Source: Verrucomicrobiota bacterium
Lineage (GTDB): Bacteria > Verrucomicrobiota > Verrucomicrobiia > Limisphaerales > UBA9464
DNA length: 64,000 bases
Assembly: GCA_016871615.1 (NCBI GenBank)
Contig: VHCX01000004.1
Span: forward strand, 49,153-113,152
Reading direction: 5' to 3'
Part shown: piece after piece, positions 31,791 to 42,101 of the stretch
Layout: every line of letters starts with the position of its first letter
How positions within the stretch are numbered: position 1 is the first letter of the stretch
Translations under genes and position numbers: made by a program
The notes under the pieces: generated by a model
Database searches by the model: none
What the model was told of the DNA's origin: nothing
What the model saw: the letters and a program-made list of their open reading frames with translations, nothing else

Positions 31791-32423
31791 GTGCAAGGCG
31801 AGAACAGATGGAGGCTGGGTGTCCTGGGTTCGGGCAAGGGATCGAACTTCGTCGCGATCGCCCGGGCCATCGAGGACGGCACGTTGCCGGCCGAGGTGGG
31901 ACTGGTGATCAGCGACGTGGAGGGCGCGGGTATCCTGCAGCATGCCCGGGAACGCGGGATCCCGGCCCGCTTCATCGCTCCGGGGTCGTTCCGGACCAAG
32001 TTGGACCCGCAGGCCGAGGCGGCTTCCATCGCGGCCCTGAAGGAGGCCCGCATCGACCTGGTGGTGCTGGCGGGCTTCATGCGCATCCTCAAGGGCGACT
32101 TCCTCAAGGCCTTCGACGGCAGGGTGGTCAACATCCACCCGTCGCTGCTGCCCTCCTTCCCGGGACTCGAGGCCTGGAAGCAGGCGCTGGACTACGGGGT
32201 CAAGGTGACGGGGTGCACGGTGCACCTGGTCGACCAGGGGGTGGACACCGGCCCCATCCTCGCACAACGAGCGGTTCCTGTGCTGGAGGGCGACACCACC
32301 GCCTCGCTGCACCAGCGCATCCAGGAGGCCGAGCGCACGCTCTACCCCGAGACGTTGGCCCGTTGGGCCCGGGGGGAGTCCGGACTCCGCATCCCCCCGC
32401 AATCGACCCATCCCGCCTCATGA
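31791..32423 (+). CDS. purN: Phosphoribosylglycinamide formyltransferase
   Basis: [63 protein letters not shown] start assumed. Confidence 0.92.
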   Translation: MQGENRWRLGVLGSGKGSNFVAIARAIEDGTLPAEVGLVISDVEGAGILQHARERGIPARFIAPGSFRTKLDPQAEAASIAALKEARIDLVVLAGFMRILKGDFLKAFDGRVVNIHPSLLPSFPGLEAWKQALDYGVKVTGCTVHLVDQGVDTGPILAQRAVPVLEGDTTASLHQRIQEAERTLYPETLARWARGESGLRIPPQSTHPAS

Positions 32424-33469
32424 CGCTGCGCCGGTTCCTCCTCCGCAGCCTGGCCGTGCTGGCCGGGCTGGTGCTCGTGACGACGGCCCTGGCCGGCGCC
32501 TTGTGGCTCTACTTCCACCCGACGGTGGCCGACGTGCGCCGGATCCCCTACGGACAGCGGCACGGGCAGGAACTGGCCTACGACGTGGTCCGGCCCGAGA
32601 ACCCGAACGGCCTTGGCGTGGCCTTGATGGTCAGCGGGAGCTGGAAGTCGGGCACCAACAGCTTCCGCCCCTGGATGACGGCCCCGCTGCTGCGCCGGGG
32701 GTACACCATCCTCGCCGTCTACCACGTCTCCCAGCCCACGGCGACCGTGGCCGAGATCTTCGACGACGTATCCCGGGCCGTGCGCCACATCCGTCACCAT
32801 GCCCGGGAGCACGGCATCGATCCGACCCGTCTCGGGGTCACCGGCGGCAGCGCGGGCGGACACCTGAGCCTGCTCCTGGCGACGCGCGGGGCGGCCGGAC
32901 CGGCGGAGGCGACCGACCCCGTGGACCGCGAGAGCTGTGCAGTGCAGGCCGTGGCGATCTTCTATCCGGTGACCGACCTGCTCAACCTCGGGGCCTCGAC
33001 CGAGAACCTCCACGACGGCGGCCCGCCCAAGAGCTTCGTGAAGGCCTTCCGCCCGCAACCCGGCGGGCCGACCAACTGGACGGACCTCGGGCGGTCGCTC
33101 TCACCCATCTTCCACGTGCACCCCCGGACGCCACCGACCCTCATCTACCACGGCGACGCCGACACGCTCGTGCCGCTGGACCAGTCGCAGCGCTACCAGG
33201 CCCGCGCCTGCGAGGTCGGGCCCGAGGTGGAACTGGTGGTCCATCCCGGCGGCCGCCACGGCTGGCTCACGATGCTCTGGGACATCCGCCACTTCGCCGA
33301 GTGGTTCGACCGTCACCTCCGGCCCGGGGGAACCGACGTCCGGGCCTCCCTGCCCGACGAGGGCTCCGGAAAATCCGTCCTTGGCACCCCGCGTCCGGCT
33401 GGGCTTGATCATGTACCAGCATGGCCTCCTCCCCGACTTCCCACGTTCCCGGAAGCCCGACCCGGTTGA
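32420..33469 (+). CDS. Alpha/beta hydrolase (BD-FAE/prolyl oligopeptidase-like), secreted or membrane-anchored
   Basis: N-terminal [23 protein letters not shown] nucleophile elbow; [25 protein letters not shown] overlap with purN. Confidence 0.82.
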   Translation: MTLRRFLLRSLAVLAGLVLVTTALAGALWLYFHPTVADVRRIPYGQRHGQELAYDVVRPENPNGLGVALMVSGSWKSGTNSFRPWMTAPLLRRGYTILAVYHVSQPTATVAEIFDDVSRAVRHIRHHAREHGIDPTRLGVTGGSAGGHLSLLLATRGAAGPAEATDPVDRESCAVQAVAIFYPVTDLLNLGASTENLHDGGPPKSFVKAFRPQPGGPTNWTDLGRSLSPIFHVHPRTPPTLIYHGDADTLVPLDQSQRYQARACEVGPEVELVVHPGGRHGWLTMLWDIRHFAEWFDRHLRPGGTDVRASLPDEGSGKSVLGTPRPAGLDHVPAWPPPRLPTFPEARPG

Positions 33470-34554
33470 CCGGGCTCGATGCGCTGCGCGGGTTCGACAT
33501 GTTCTGGATCTGTGGAGCCGACGCCTTCGGTCACGCCTTCGCCAAGGCCGCCGGCGGCCCGGTGAGCCAAACGCTGGCCCTGCAGTTCGAGCACGTCGAG
33601 TGGCAGGGGTTCCGGTTCTACGACCTGATCTTCCCCCTCTTCGTCTTCATCAGCGGCGTGTCCATCGTGCTGTCGCGGTCGTCCAAGCCGCCGGCCGGGG
33701 AGCGGGGGGGCGCACTCAAGGCCATCCTACGGCGCGGGCTGCTGCTGTACCTGCTGGGCGTGTTCTTCTACCGGGGATACGACGGCTGGCATGAGGACAT
33801 CCGCTACCTCGGCGTGCTGCAGCGCATCGCCCTCTGCTACACCGCCGCGGCCACGCTGCACCTCTTCCTGAGCCCCCGGGCCCTGCGGGTCACGCTCGTC
33901 GCGATCCTGCTCGGCTACTGGGGCCTGATGACCCTCGTGCCGGTGCCCGGCGTGGGACCGGCCAACCTGGACCCCGACACCAACCTGGCGCACTGGGTGG
34001 ACGCGCGGTTCCTGGGCGGCAAGAAGTGGAATGGCGCCCACGATCCCGAAGGCCTCCTGAGCACCCTGCCGGCCATCGCGTCCTGCCTGCTGGGCGTGCT
34101 GGCCGGGCTGTTCCTCAAGGATCCCTCGCGCGACGCGGCCGCGCGCCTGAAGGGCCTGACGGCGGCGGGCCTGGCCCTGCTGGCCGTCGGTCACCTCTGG
34201 GGACTGGGGTTCCCGGTCATCAAGAACCTCTGGACCTCCTCCTACGTCTGCGTCGCCGGCGGCTGGAGCTGCCTGCTGCTGGCCCTCTTCCACGGGCTGG
34301 TGGACGTGAAGGGATGGACGGGCTGGGCGAGGCCCTTCACCTGGATCGGCATGAACTCCATCGCCGTGTACCTGGCCTCGAACCTCGCCGACCTGGGCGG
34401 CCTGGCCCTGCGGCTGACCAGCGGCGAGGTGTCGGCCGTGCTCGATCGCATCCATCCCGGCACGGCGGGCGTGGTCACCGCCTTCGTCGCCGTGGGTTTC
34501 TGCCTCTGGCTCGCGTGGTTGCTCCACGGCCGGCGGATCTTCCTGAGGATCTGA
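33421..34554 (+). CDS. DUF5009/HGSNAT-like acyltransferase family membrane protein (copy 1)
   Basis: [58 protein letters not shown]. Confidence 0.82.
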   Translation: MASSPTSHVPGSPTRLTGLDALRGFDMFWICGADAFGHAFAKAAGGPVSQTLALQFEHVEWQGFRFYDLIFPLFVFISGVSIVLSRSSKPPAGERGGALKAILRRGLLLYLLGVFFYRGYDGWHEDIRYLGVLQRIALCYTAAATLHLFLSPRALRVTLVAILLGYWGLMTLVPVPGVGPANLDPDTNLAHWVDARFLGGKKWNGAHDPEGLLSTLPAIASCLLGVLAGLFLKDPSRDAAARLKGLTAAGLALLAVGHLWGLGFPVIKNLWTSSYVCVAGGWSCLLLALFHGLVDVKGWTGWARPFTWIGMNSIAVYLASNLADLGGLALRLTSGEVSAVLDRIHPGTAGVVTAFVAVGFCLWLAWLLHGRRIFLRI

Positions 34555-34591
34555 GCCCGAACCCACCCAGGACTTGCCACCCCCGACCGAC

Positions 34592-35818
34592 ATGCCCCCG
34601 GAACCCATCGTCCCCAGCGCGCCATCCGACCGGCCCGCCACGCTTCCTGAACGCCTCATGTCGCTCGACGCCCTGCGGGGCTTCGACATGTTCTGGATCG
34701 TGGGCGGGGCCTCGATCCTGCGGGCGCTCGAGAAGTTCAGCGGCTCGCCCATCCTCGGCGGGGCTCGGCAGCAGCTCACCCATGTCGACTGGGCGGGCTT
34801 CCGGTTCTACGACCTGATCTTCCCGCTCTTCGTGTTCATCGCCGGCGTGTCGCTGGTGTTCTCCACGGGCAAGGCCGTCCAGCGCGCTGGCAAGGCGGCG
34901 GCCGTGCGACGATTGCTCGTGCGCGGCCTGCTGCTCTTCGCCGTCGGCGTGTTCTACTCGGGCGGCATCTCGCAGGGCCTGGATGGCATCCGGTGGCTGG
35001 GGGTGCTCAACCGCATCGCGCTGGCCTCCACCGCGGCGGGCATCCTGCTGGTGTTCCTGCCGGTCCGCGCCCTCCTGGGGGTGTGCGCGGGCCTGCTGCT
35101 GGGGTACTGGGCCCTGCTGGCCAAGGTGCCCATCCGCGCCGTGGCCCTGACCCCGACGGCGATCCAGGAGGGCATGGCCCGCACCGGCGCCACCAACGTG
35201 CACCAACTCTACCACGGCACGACCGAGCGGGTGAGCGGCCGGTACGATCCGGGCCTCAATGTCGTGAACCATTTCGACTTCGAGCACCTGCCGGGCCGGA
35301 AGTACGACAAGTACTACGATCCGGAGGGCATCCTGAGCACCTTCCCGGCCATCGCGACCTGCCTGCTCGGCGTCTTCGCAGGCGCCCTCCTGCGCCAGGG
35401 ATCGCTCCGGCCGGGCCAGCGGACGATGCGGCTGGCGGCCGCGGGCGTGGCCTGCCTGGCGGCGGGGTACGCCTGGGGCGAGGTCTTCCCCATCGTGAAG
35501 AAGCTCTGGAGTTCGTCCTTCGTGCTCTTCGCCGGCGGCTGGAGCTTCCTGCTCTTGGCCGGCTTCCATCAGGCGGTGGACGTGTGGGGCTGGCGGCGCT
35601 GGTGCCAGCCGTTCGTGTGGATCGGAACCAATGCGATCACCCTCTACCTGCTGGCCAGCGTCGTGGGCTACGGCTCGGTGGCCGGGCGGTTCCTGTCGCC
35701 CGAGGTGCGGAGCCGATGGGGTGCCACCGGGGAGGTCCTCCATGCGGCCGGCGGCCTGCTGGTGCTCTTCCTCTTCGCGCGGGCCCTGCACCGCCGGGGA
35801 CTATTCCTGCGGCTGTGA
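34592..35818 (+). CDS. DUF5009/HGSNAT-like acyltransferase family membrane protein (copy 2)
   Basis: LMSLDALRGFDMFWIVGG; RFYDLIFPLFVFIAGVSLVFS; DPEGILSTFPAIATCLLGVFAG; clear paralogue of the preceding gene. Confidence 0.82.
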   Translation: MPPEPIVPSAPSDRPATLPERLMSLDALRGFDMFWIVGGASILRALEKFSGSPILGGARQQLTHVDWAGFRFYDLIFPLFVFIAGVSLVFSTGKAVQRAGKAAAVRRLLVRGLLLFAVGVFYSGGISQGLDGIRWLGVLNRIALASTAAGILLVFLPVRALLGVCAGLLLGYWALLAKVPIRAVALTPTAIQEGMARTGATNVHQLYHGTTERVSGRYDPGLNVVNHFDFEHLPGRKYDKYYDPEGILSTFPAIATCLLGVFAGALLRQGSLRPGQRTMRLAAAGVACLAAGYAWGEVFPIVKKLWSSSFVLFAGGWSFLLLAGFHQAVDVWGWRRWCQPFVWIGTNAITLYLLASVVGYGSVAGRFLSPEVRSRWGATGEVLHAAGGLLVLFLFARALHRRGLFLRL

Positions 35819-35835
35819 ATCGGCCTGGCCGGCGA

Positions 35836-36315
35836 TCAGGGGGCGACCGACAGCCGCTCCTCGACCGCGTCGCGCTTCATCAGGATGCCCTGCTCCTTGT
35901 AGGCCCGCAGCACGAAGTGCGTGGCCGTGGAGAGCACACCCTGGATGGTGGAGAGCTTCTCGGAGACGAACGCCGCCACATCGCGCAGGTCGGCTCCCTC
36001 GACCTCCACGAGCAGGTCGTACCCGCCGGACATCAGATGGCAGGAGCGCACCTCCTCGTAGCGCGAGATGCGCTCGGCGAGCTTGTCGAACCCGCCCCCG
36101 CGCTCGGGGGTGATCTTCACCTCGATCATCGCCCGGACGACGTCGTGCCCGAGCTTCTCCTCGTTCACCACGGCGCGGTAGCCCAGCAGGATGCCCTCGG
36201 CCTCGAGGCGCGAGATCTCGGCGCGGACCTCCGCCTCGGAACGGCAGAGCATCGCGGCCAAGGCGGCGGGCCGGAGGGTGGCATCCTGTCGGAGCAGCTT
36301 GATCAACGCGTCCAT
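35836..36315 (-). CDS. Lrp/AsnC family transcriptional regulator
   Basis: N-terminal wHTH (LLRQDATLRPAALAAMLCRSEAEVRAEISRLEAEGILLGYRAVVNEEKLG) + RAM-like domain. Confidence 0.88.
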   Translation of the reverse strand: MDALIKLLRQDATLRPAALAAMLCRSEAEVRAEISRLEAEGILLGYRAVVNEEKLGHDVVRAMIEVKITPERGGGFDKLAERISRYEEVRSCHLMSGGYDLLVEVEGADLRDVAAFVSEKLSTIQGVLSTATHFVLRAYKEQGILMKRDAVEERLSVAP

Positions 36316-36422
36316 GGGCCCAGCAAAGCGCAGCGGGCCAACGCTTTGAAGGCATAAGTTGCCCGGCAGGAACCCGCACTCGGGATTTGACGGGGGACGG
36401 CCGTTCCATCAGGCCTTGGAAG

Positions 36423-37697
36423 ATGAAACGCCCGTCCTCCCTAGCCGCCCTCGTCGCCACCGCGCTCGTCCCGTCCGCCCTGCCTGCGGGCGACTGGACC
36501 GAATACCGCGGTCCGCGCCATGACGGGTCCACGGCCGAGAAGATCGCCACGCGGTGGCCGGCCGGTGGACCGAAGGTGCTGTGGAAGGTCCCGAGCAACG
36601 CAGGCTTCAGCTCGTTCGCCGTGGCCGGCGGCCGGTGCTTCACGCAGGAGCTGCGGGACTCCGGGGGCGCGATGCTCGAGACCCTCGTGGCCCGGGATGC
36701 CGACACCGGCAAGGATCTGTGGACCGCACCCCTCGGCGGCATGAAGACCGGGGACGGCGGCGACGACGGCACCAAGGAGAACCGCGGCGGCGACGGACCC
36801 CGCTCCACACCGGCCGTGCTGGGCGGCACGGTGTACACCTTCTCGGCCAAGCTGGTGGTCCAGGCCTTCGACGCCAAGTCCGGCAAGGAGCTCTGGAAGC
36901 GGGACCTCGCCAAGGACCACGCCGGGCGGAACATCTCCTGGCAGAACGCGCAGTCGCCGGTGATCGAGGACGGGCGGGTGTTCGTGGCCGGCGGCGGGGC
37001 CGGCGAGAGCCTGATGGCCCTCGATGCCAAGACCGGGGCCCCGCTCTGGAAGACCGGCGACGAGAAGATCACCCACGCCTCGCCGGTGCTGGCCACGATC
37101 CACGGCGTCCGGCAGGTGATCTGGTTCCTGCAGTCGGGCCTCGTCGCGGTCGACTCGAAGACGGGGGGCGAGCTGTGGCGCCACGCCTTCCCCTACAAGA
37201 TCTCGACGGCCGCCTCGCCGATCGTCTCGGGCGACCTCGTCTACTGCTCGGCCGGCTACGGCGTGGGCGCCGGCGCGGCCAAGGTGACCAAGAACGGATC
37301 CCAGTGGACCGCCACCGAGGCCTACCGGTTCCCCGGCAACAAGCCCCTGGCCAACCACTGGTCCACGCCGGTGCTCAAGGACGGACACCTCTACGGCATG
37401 TTCCAGTTCAAGGAATACGGCAATGGCCCGGTCAAATGCGTGGACATCGCCACGGGTTCCGTGAAATGGGAGCAACCCGGTTTCGGCCCCGGCCACGTGA
37501 TCCTGACCGCCAGCGGTGTGCTCGCCCTCTCGGACGACGGGAACCTGGTGCTCATCGAGACCAAGGCCTCGGGCTATCAGGAACTGGCCCGCGCCGATGT
37601 GCTCGACGGCAAGTGCTGGACGACCCCGGTCGTGTCCAACGGCAAGGTCTTCGCCCGCTCCACGAAGGAAGCGGTCTGCCTGGACCTGGGGCGCTGA
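36423..37697 (+). CDS. PQQ-binding-like beta-propeller repeat protein
   Basis: signal peptide; DWTEYRGPRHDGST; repeated ALDAKTGAPLWKTGDEK, AVDSKTGGELWRHAF. Confidence 0.9.
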   Translation: MKRPSSLAALVATALVPSALPAGDWTEYRGPRHDGSTAEKIATRWPAGGPKVLWKVPSNAGFSSFAVAGGRCFTQELRDSGGAMLETLVARDADTGKDLWTAPLGGMKTGDGGDDGTKENRGGDGPRSTPAVLGGTVYTFSAKLVVQAFDAKSGKELWKRDLAKDHAGRNISWQNAQSPVIEDGRVFVAGGGAGESLMALDAKTGAPLWKTGDEKITHASPVLATIHGVRQVIWFLQSGLVAVDSKTGGELWRHAFPYKISTAASPIVSGDLVYCSAGYGVGAGAAKVTKNGSQWTATEAYRFPGNKPLANHWSTPVLKDGHLYGMFQFKEYGNGPVKCVDIATGSVKWEQPGFGPGHVILTASGVLALSDDGNLVLIETKASGYQELARADVLDGKCWTTPVVSNGKVFARSTKEAVCLDLGR

Positions 37698-37700
37698 TGC

Positions 37701-37775
37701 GGCATGGACCGCATCGGGTGGACCCGGCATGGACCGCATCGGGTGGACCCGGCATGGACCGCATCGGTCTCGGCA
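37701..37775. repeat. 25-bp direct tandem repeat, ~2.7-3 copies
   Basis: ggcatggaccgcatcgggtggaccc begins at 37701, 37726 and 37751 (third copy degenerates after ggcatggaccgcatcgg). Confidence 0.95.
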
Positions 37776-37827
37776 CGGCGTGGCGCACACCGCCACCCGT
37801 GTCACACAACCCGAGCCCGAACCAGCC

Positions 37828-40584
37828 TCAATCGACGAACACGAACTCGTTGAGGTTGAGCATGAGCCGGCAAGCGCTGGCCAGGCCATGCGCTTCGGCA
37901 TGGCGGACCAGCACCTCGGACTCCTCGGGCGTCGGTCCACGGCCGAGGGCCAGACACATCCCCAAGGCGACCCGCTCCCGAGTCGTCCGCGCCTCCCGTT
38001 CCAGCCGGGCGGCCCAGTGACGTGACATGGCCACGCCGAGCTTGTGGTTCAAGAGCGCCAGCGCCTGCAGCGCGTTGAGCGTCTCGTTGCGCCGGTCCAC
38101 CGAGATGGACGGGTCGGCACAGTCGAGCGCCGCCATCATGGGCTGCGGTTGCGAGCGGACCAGGAACCGGTACACCGAACGGCGATGCGACTCGGGATCC
38201 TCCGGGTTGTGCAGGGCGTACTCGTAGTGCGGCGAGTGCTCGGGCCGCTCCACCACGAAGTCCTTGAAGCTGGGGCCGCCCCGCCGCTCGTCGAGCCGGC
38301 CGGCCACCCAGAGCATGGAGTCGCGGATCGCCTCGGCCTCCAGCTTGCGGCGGTTCATCCTCCAGAGCAGGCGGTTGTCGGAGTCGCGGGCCATACCGGG
38401 TTGGTCCCCGGGATGCATCACCGTCGACGCCTGACGGTAGGTTCGACTGGTGACGATGAGCCGGTGGAGCGCCTTGAGCGACTGGCCGTTGTCGCGGAAC
38501 CACACGGCCAGCCAGTCGAGCAGTTCCGGGTGGCTGGGCGTCGTGCCCATGCGCCCGAAATCGTTGGCCGTCTCCACCAGGCCTCGGCCGAAGTGGTGCT
38601 GCCAGACGCGGTTCACGATCGAGCGCCAAGTCAGCACATTGTCCGGATCGGCGATCCACTCGGCCAAGGCCACCCGACGCCGTCCCTCCGGCAGGGAGGG
38701 ATCGACCTCGATCGCCCGGTCGAAGCCCAGCGATCGCGGAACACCGGGACCCACCTCGGGGCCGGGCTTGCGCACATCGCCACGGGCCAGCACATGGATG
38801 GGCCTCGGCCTGCCGCCGTTAGCACCTGTGCCCCGGAAGGCCCCGCCCCCGTGATGCACCGTGCCCGCATACACCACGCGCTGCGGCGGCAGGCCGGCGA
38901 GGTCACGGTTCACCGACTCCAACTCGGTGCGGAGCGGGGCCAGGCGGGTCACGCTCTCCTTCAAGGCCGGCAGGGACTCGAGCGCCTGGCGTTCCTGACG
39001 CAAGCGGGTCAGGGCCTCACCTGCGGCCGACTCGGCGCGGCCCGGGAACCAGCCGTCGGTCAGGTTGTCGCGTCCCCACCGCGGGGCCGCCTCGATGCCG
39101 CCCTCGGAGGTCACGGTCGCGCCCAGCGCCCGATTGACGCCCTCCGCATCGAACACCTCCACCTCGGACAGCGCGAAGATGTAGTCCTTCATCCGGTGCG
39201 CCAGCCGGGTGGCCGTGAAGCGCACATACCGCCCGCGCAAGCCCGGCACCGTCACCTCGCGCGGGGTCGTCCCGGGATTGGGCAGGTCGGTCGCCGTCTG
39301 GTCCTCGAGGCTTCGGACCCCGGCCTTGAACTCGGGATCGTCGGACAGCTCGATCCGGTAGCGCGGCGGGAATCCGAACCCCTTGCCGATGCCGTTGAAG
39401 TCGTCGTGGCAGGCGGCGTAGAGCAGGCGGCGGATCTCGACCGACCGCCCCAGGTCGACCTGCACCCACTGCACCACGTCGGGGCTCGATTGGATGGCCG
39501 AGTGCCATCCCATCTCGGACCGCGACGGCTCCCTCGGGCCCGCCTCCGCGGCGGCGATGCGGCGCTCGAGCAGCGAGAATCGGCGCCCGCCCAGCCGGGC
39601 CATCTCGTCGTCGAGGGCCTTCTTTCGCCCCTGCAACCCGGCCCGGCGGGCCTCCAGCGTGCGTCGACGCGCGGCCACCCCGGGGTCTGGATCGTACTTC
39701 CGATCGGCCCGGTCGACCGCGGCGAACACCGCCGTCAACCGGTAATACTCCTCGGATCGCACCGGGTCGAACTTGTGGTCGTGACAGCGCGCGCACTGCA
39801 CGGTGGTGCTGTTGAAGGTGTTCATCACCGTGGCCACCATGTCGTCCCGGTCGAGCATCCGGGCGATCTTGCCGTCGGTCTTCGACTCGGGCACCTCGGC
39901 ATGGCCGATCAGGTCCCACGGGCCGGCCGAGATGAACCCGGTGGCGGTGACGCCGTCCTCGGTGTCGGGCCAGAGCACATCGCCCGCGATCTGCTCGCGG
40001 ATGAACCGGCCGAAGGGCTTGTCGGAGTTCAGCGCGCGAATGACATAGTCGCGGTACGGCCAGGCGTTGGGCCTCGGCTGGTCCTTGTCGTACCCGTGGG
40101 TCTCGCCGTAGTGGACCACGTCGAGCCAATGGCGCGCCCACCGCTCGCCATGCCGCGGCGAGGCCAAGAGACGGTCCACACATCGCTCGTAGGCCCCGGG
40201 CGACGGGTCGTTCAGGAACTCGTCCATCTCGGCCGGCGTCGGCGGCAGGCCGGTCAGGTCGAGGCTCACCCGCCGCAACAGCGTGCGTCGATCGGCCAGA
40301 TCCGCCGGGGGGATGCCCTCGCGCCCAAGGCGATTCAGGATGAACCCGTCGATCGGATGAGCCATCGGGCCCGGGGCGTCCGACGGCCCCGAGGCCATCC
40401 CAGCCGACACCAAAGACACCGCCGGCACCGCCGGAGACCGCAGCGGCCGATAGGCCCAATGGGTTCCATTCGTCGCCCCGGCCCCCGAAACATCGAACGG
40501 CACGCCAGCCCCGAAAACCGTCGCCAGCACCACACCCCATGCCCGGAACGCTTGGCAAACACCTCGGGGAAAGCTCATGACCAT
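37828..40584 (-). CDS. DUF1549/DUF1553 (PSD1-like) protein with F5/8 type C-like insert
   Basis: IDGFILNRLGREGIPPADLADRRTLLRRVSLDLTGLPPTPAEMDEFLND, VQCARCHDHKFDP, RVWQHHFGRGLVETANDFGRMGTTPSHPELLDWLA. Confidence 0.9.
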   Translation of the reverse strand: MVMSFPRGVCQAFRAWGVVLATVFGAGVPFDVSGAGATNGTHWAYRPLRSPAVPAVSLVSAGMASGPSDAPGPMAHPIDGFILNRLGREGIPPADLADRRTLLRRVSLDLTGLPPTPAEMDEFLNDPSPGAYERCVDRLLASPRHGERWARHWLDVVHYGETHGYDKDQPRPNAWPYRDYVIRALNSDKPFGRFIREQIAGDVLWPDTEDGVTATGFISAGPWDLIGHAEVPESKTDGKIARMLDRDDMVATVMNTFNSTTVQCARCHDHKFDPVRSEEYYRLTAVFAAVDRADRKYDPDPGVAARRRTLEARRAGLQGRKKALDDEMARLGGRRFSLLERRIAAAEAGPREPSRSEMGWHSAIQSSPDVVQWVQVDLGRSVEIRRLLYAACHDDFNGIGKGFGFPPRYRIELSDDPEFKAGVRSLEDQTATDLPNPGTTPREVTVPGLRGRYVRFTATRLAHRMKDYIFALSEVEVFDAEGVNRALGATVTSEGGIEAAPRWGRDNLTDGWFPGRAESAAGEALTRLRQERQALESLPALKESVTRLAPLRTELESVNRDLAGLPPQRVVYAGTVHHGGGAFRGTGANGGRPRPIHVLARGDVRKPGPEVGPGVPRSLGFDRAIEVDPSLPEGRRRVALAEWIADPDNVLTWRSIVNRVWQHHFGRGLVETANDFGRMGTTPSHPELLDWLAVWFRDNGQSLKALHRLIVTSRTYRQASTVMHPGDQPGMARDSDNRLLWRMNRRKLEAEAIRDSMLWVAGRLDERRGGPSFKDFVVERPEHSPHYEYALHNPEDPESHRRSVYRFLVRSQPQPMMAALDCADPSISVDRRNETLNALQALALLNHKLGVAMSRHWAARLEREARTTRERVALGMCLALGRGPTPEESEVLVRHAEAHGLASACRLMLNLNEFVFVD

Positions 40585-40630
40585 GACCTTATTTACCCCG
40601 CCAGCCCCCCACAAGCCCAGGCACACCCCA

Positions 40631-40838
40631 AGGGGGGTCGGTCCTCACTGTTGACACAACCAAAGACCTTCGGTCCGACGGGGTGTCGATGGGAACACCA
40701 GCCGGGATCCACGCATCTTGTCCCTGCGGTCCCGGGAACCGCCCACGACTTCGCGACGATTCGAAGAGGCTCGCCAGCCTCAGCCCCAGACCGGCATCGC
40801 CGCACAAGCTTGTGTCATTAGTGAGGACCGACCCCTTT
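40631..40838. mobile_element. Candidate short non-autonomous element (MITE/REP-like) bounded by ~29-bp inverted repeats
   Basis: AGGGGGGTCGGTCCTCACTGTTGACACAA (40631-40659) versus revcomp of 40810-40838 AAAGGGGTCGGTCCTCACTAATGACACAA; no ORF of recognised function inside. Confidence 0.6.
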
Positions 40839-41852
40839 GTCGTCGAGGCGCCGCTCGAGTTCCTGCACGCGGCGCAGCAGCTCGGGCAGCCGCTCCATGG
40901 CCAGGTACTGGCGCTTCATGACGCGGTCGGGGCCGGCCGGTGAGCCCATCCATTTCTGGCCCTCGGGTATCGGGTGCATGACGCCCGATTGGGCCGCGAT
41001 GGTCACCCGGTCGGCGATGCGCAGGTGGCCGGCCACCCCGACCTGTCCGGCGATGGTCACGTAGTTGCCGATCTTGGTGCTGCCCGCGATGCCGACCTGC
41101 GCGACGACGATGCAATGCTCCCCGATCGTCACGTTGTGGGCGATCTGCACCAGGTTGTCGATCTTGGTGCCCCGGCCGATCACCGTCGCCCCGAGCGCCG
41201 CCCGGTCGATCGTGACGTTGGCGCCGATCTCCACGTCGTCATGGATGATCACCTGCCCCACCTGCGGCACCTTGCGGTGCTCGCCCTTGTCGAAGACGTA
41301 CCCGAACCCGTCGGCACCGATCACCGAGCCCGCATGGATGCGGACCCGGCGCCCCAGCGTGCTGCGCGGATACAGCGTGACGTTCGGGTGCAGGCGGCAC
41401 CCGTCGCCCAGCATGCAGTCGTCCGAAATGAAGTCGCGGCCGATGAGCACCGAATGGGCCCCGATGCGCGCCCGCTCGCCGATCACGCAATGCGGACCCA
41501 CATGGGCCGACGGATCGATCCGGGCCGAGGTCGCCACCACCGCCGACGGATGGATGCCCGGTGCGGGCACGGGCTCGGGGAAGAACAGGGGCAGAACATG
41601 GGCGAAGGCCACCCGGGCGTTCTCGACCTGCACGGTGGTCTTGCCGGTCGCCGAGCGGAAATCGCCCGCCACCAGGATGGCCGAGGCGGCGCTCTGGTCG
41701 GCCCGCAGGAAGTAGGACTCGTTCTCGGCGAAGGTGAGGTCGCCGGGCTTGGCCCCGTCGGCCGGGGCGAACCCGGTCAACTCGAGGGAAGGGTCACCGA
41801 CCACACGGCCGCCGACACGTTCGGCGACCTGACTGGCTGTCAAGGTTGGCAT
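40818..41852 (-). CDS. lpxD: UDP-3-O-(3-hydroxymyristoyl)glucosamine N-acyltransferase
   Basis: LpxD N-domain ([22 protein letters not shown]) + hexapeptide repeats, [35 protein letters not shown]. Confidence 0.95.
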   Translation of the reverse strand: MPTLTASQVAERVGGRVVGDPSLELTGFAPADGAKPGDLTFAENESYFLRADQSAASAILVAGDFRSATGKTTVQVENARVAFAHVLPLFFPEPVPAPGIHPSAVVATSARIDPSAHVGPHCVIGERARIGAHSVLIGRDFISDDCMLGDGCRLHPNVTLYPRSTLGRRVRIHAGSVIGADGFGYVFDKGEHRKVPQVGQVIIHDDVEIGANVTIDRAALGATVIGRGTKIDNLVQIAHNVTIGEHCIVVAQVGIAGSTKIGNYVTIAGQVGVAGHLRIADRVTIAAQSGVMHPIPEGQKWMGSPAGPDRVMKRQYLAMERLPELLRRVQELERRLDDKGVGPH

Positions 41853-42101
41853 AAGAAACGGTCCTCTGCGGAACACCCGCACACCGGCTAAAACCGGTGA
41901 CACAGAATCACCGCACCCGGCAGTCGCGCACAATACTTCGTTTCCCCCGCAGGACGGCATGCCATCCCCCACCCCGACACCAACCGGAGGCAGGAGGCGA
42001 AGGCGGGCGCTGGGAGGCGGTTCATCCCGTCTCCCGCACGCAACGAGAGGGCTCTCGCGAGCGAAGCCTACCCCGTGGGCGATGGGCCGGCTCGGCGGCC
42101 C

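Noticed and set aside
37701-37775. Possible CRISPR array at the 25-bp repeats
   Set aside because: Repeats are directly adjacent with no spacers, only three units, and no cas genes nearby.
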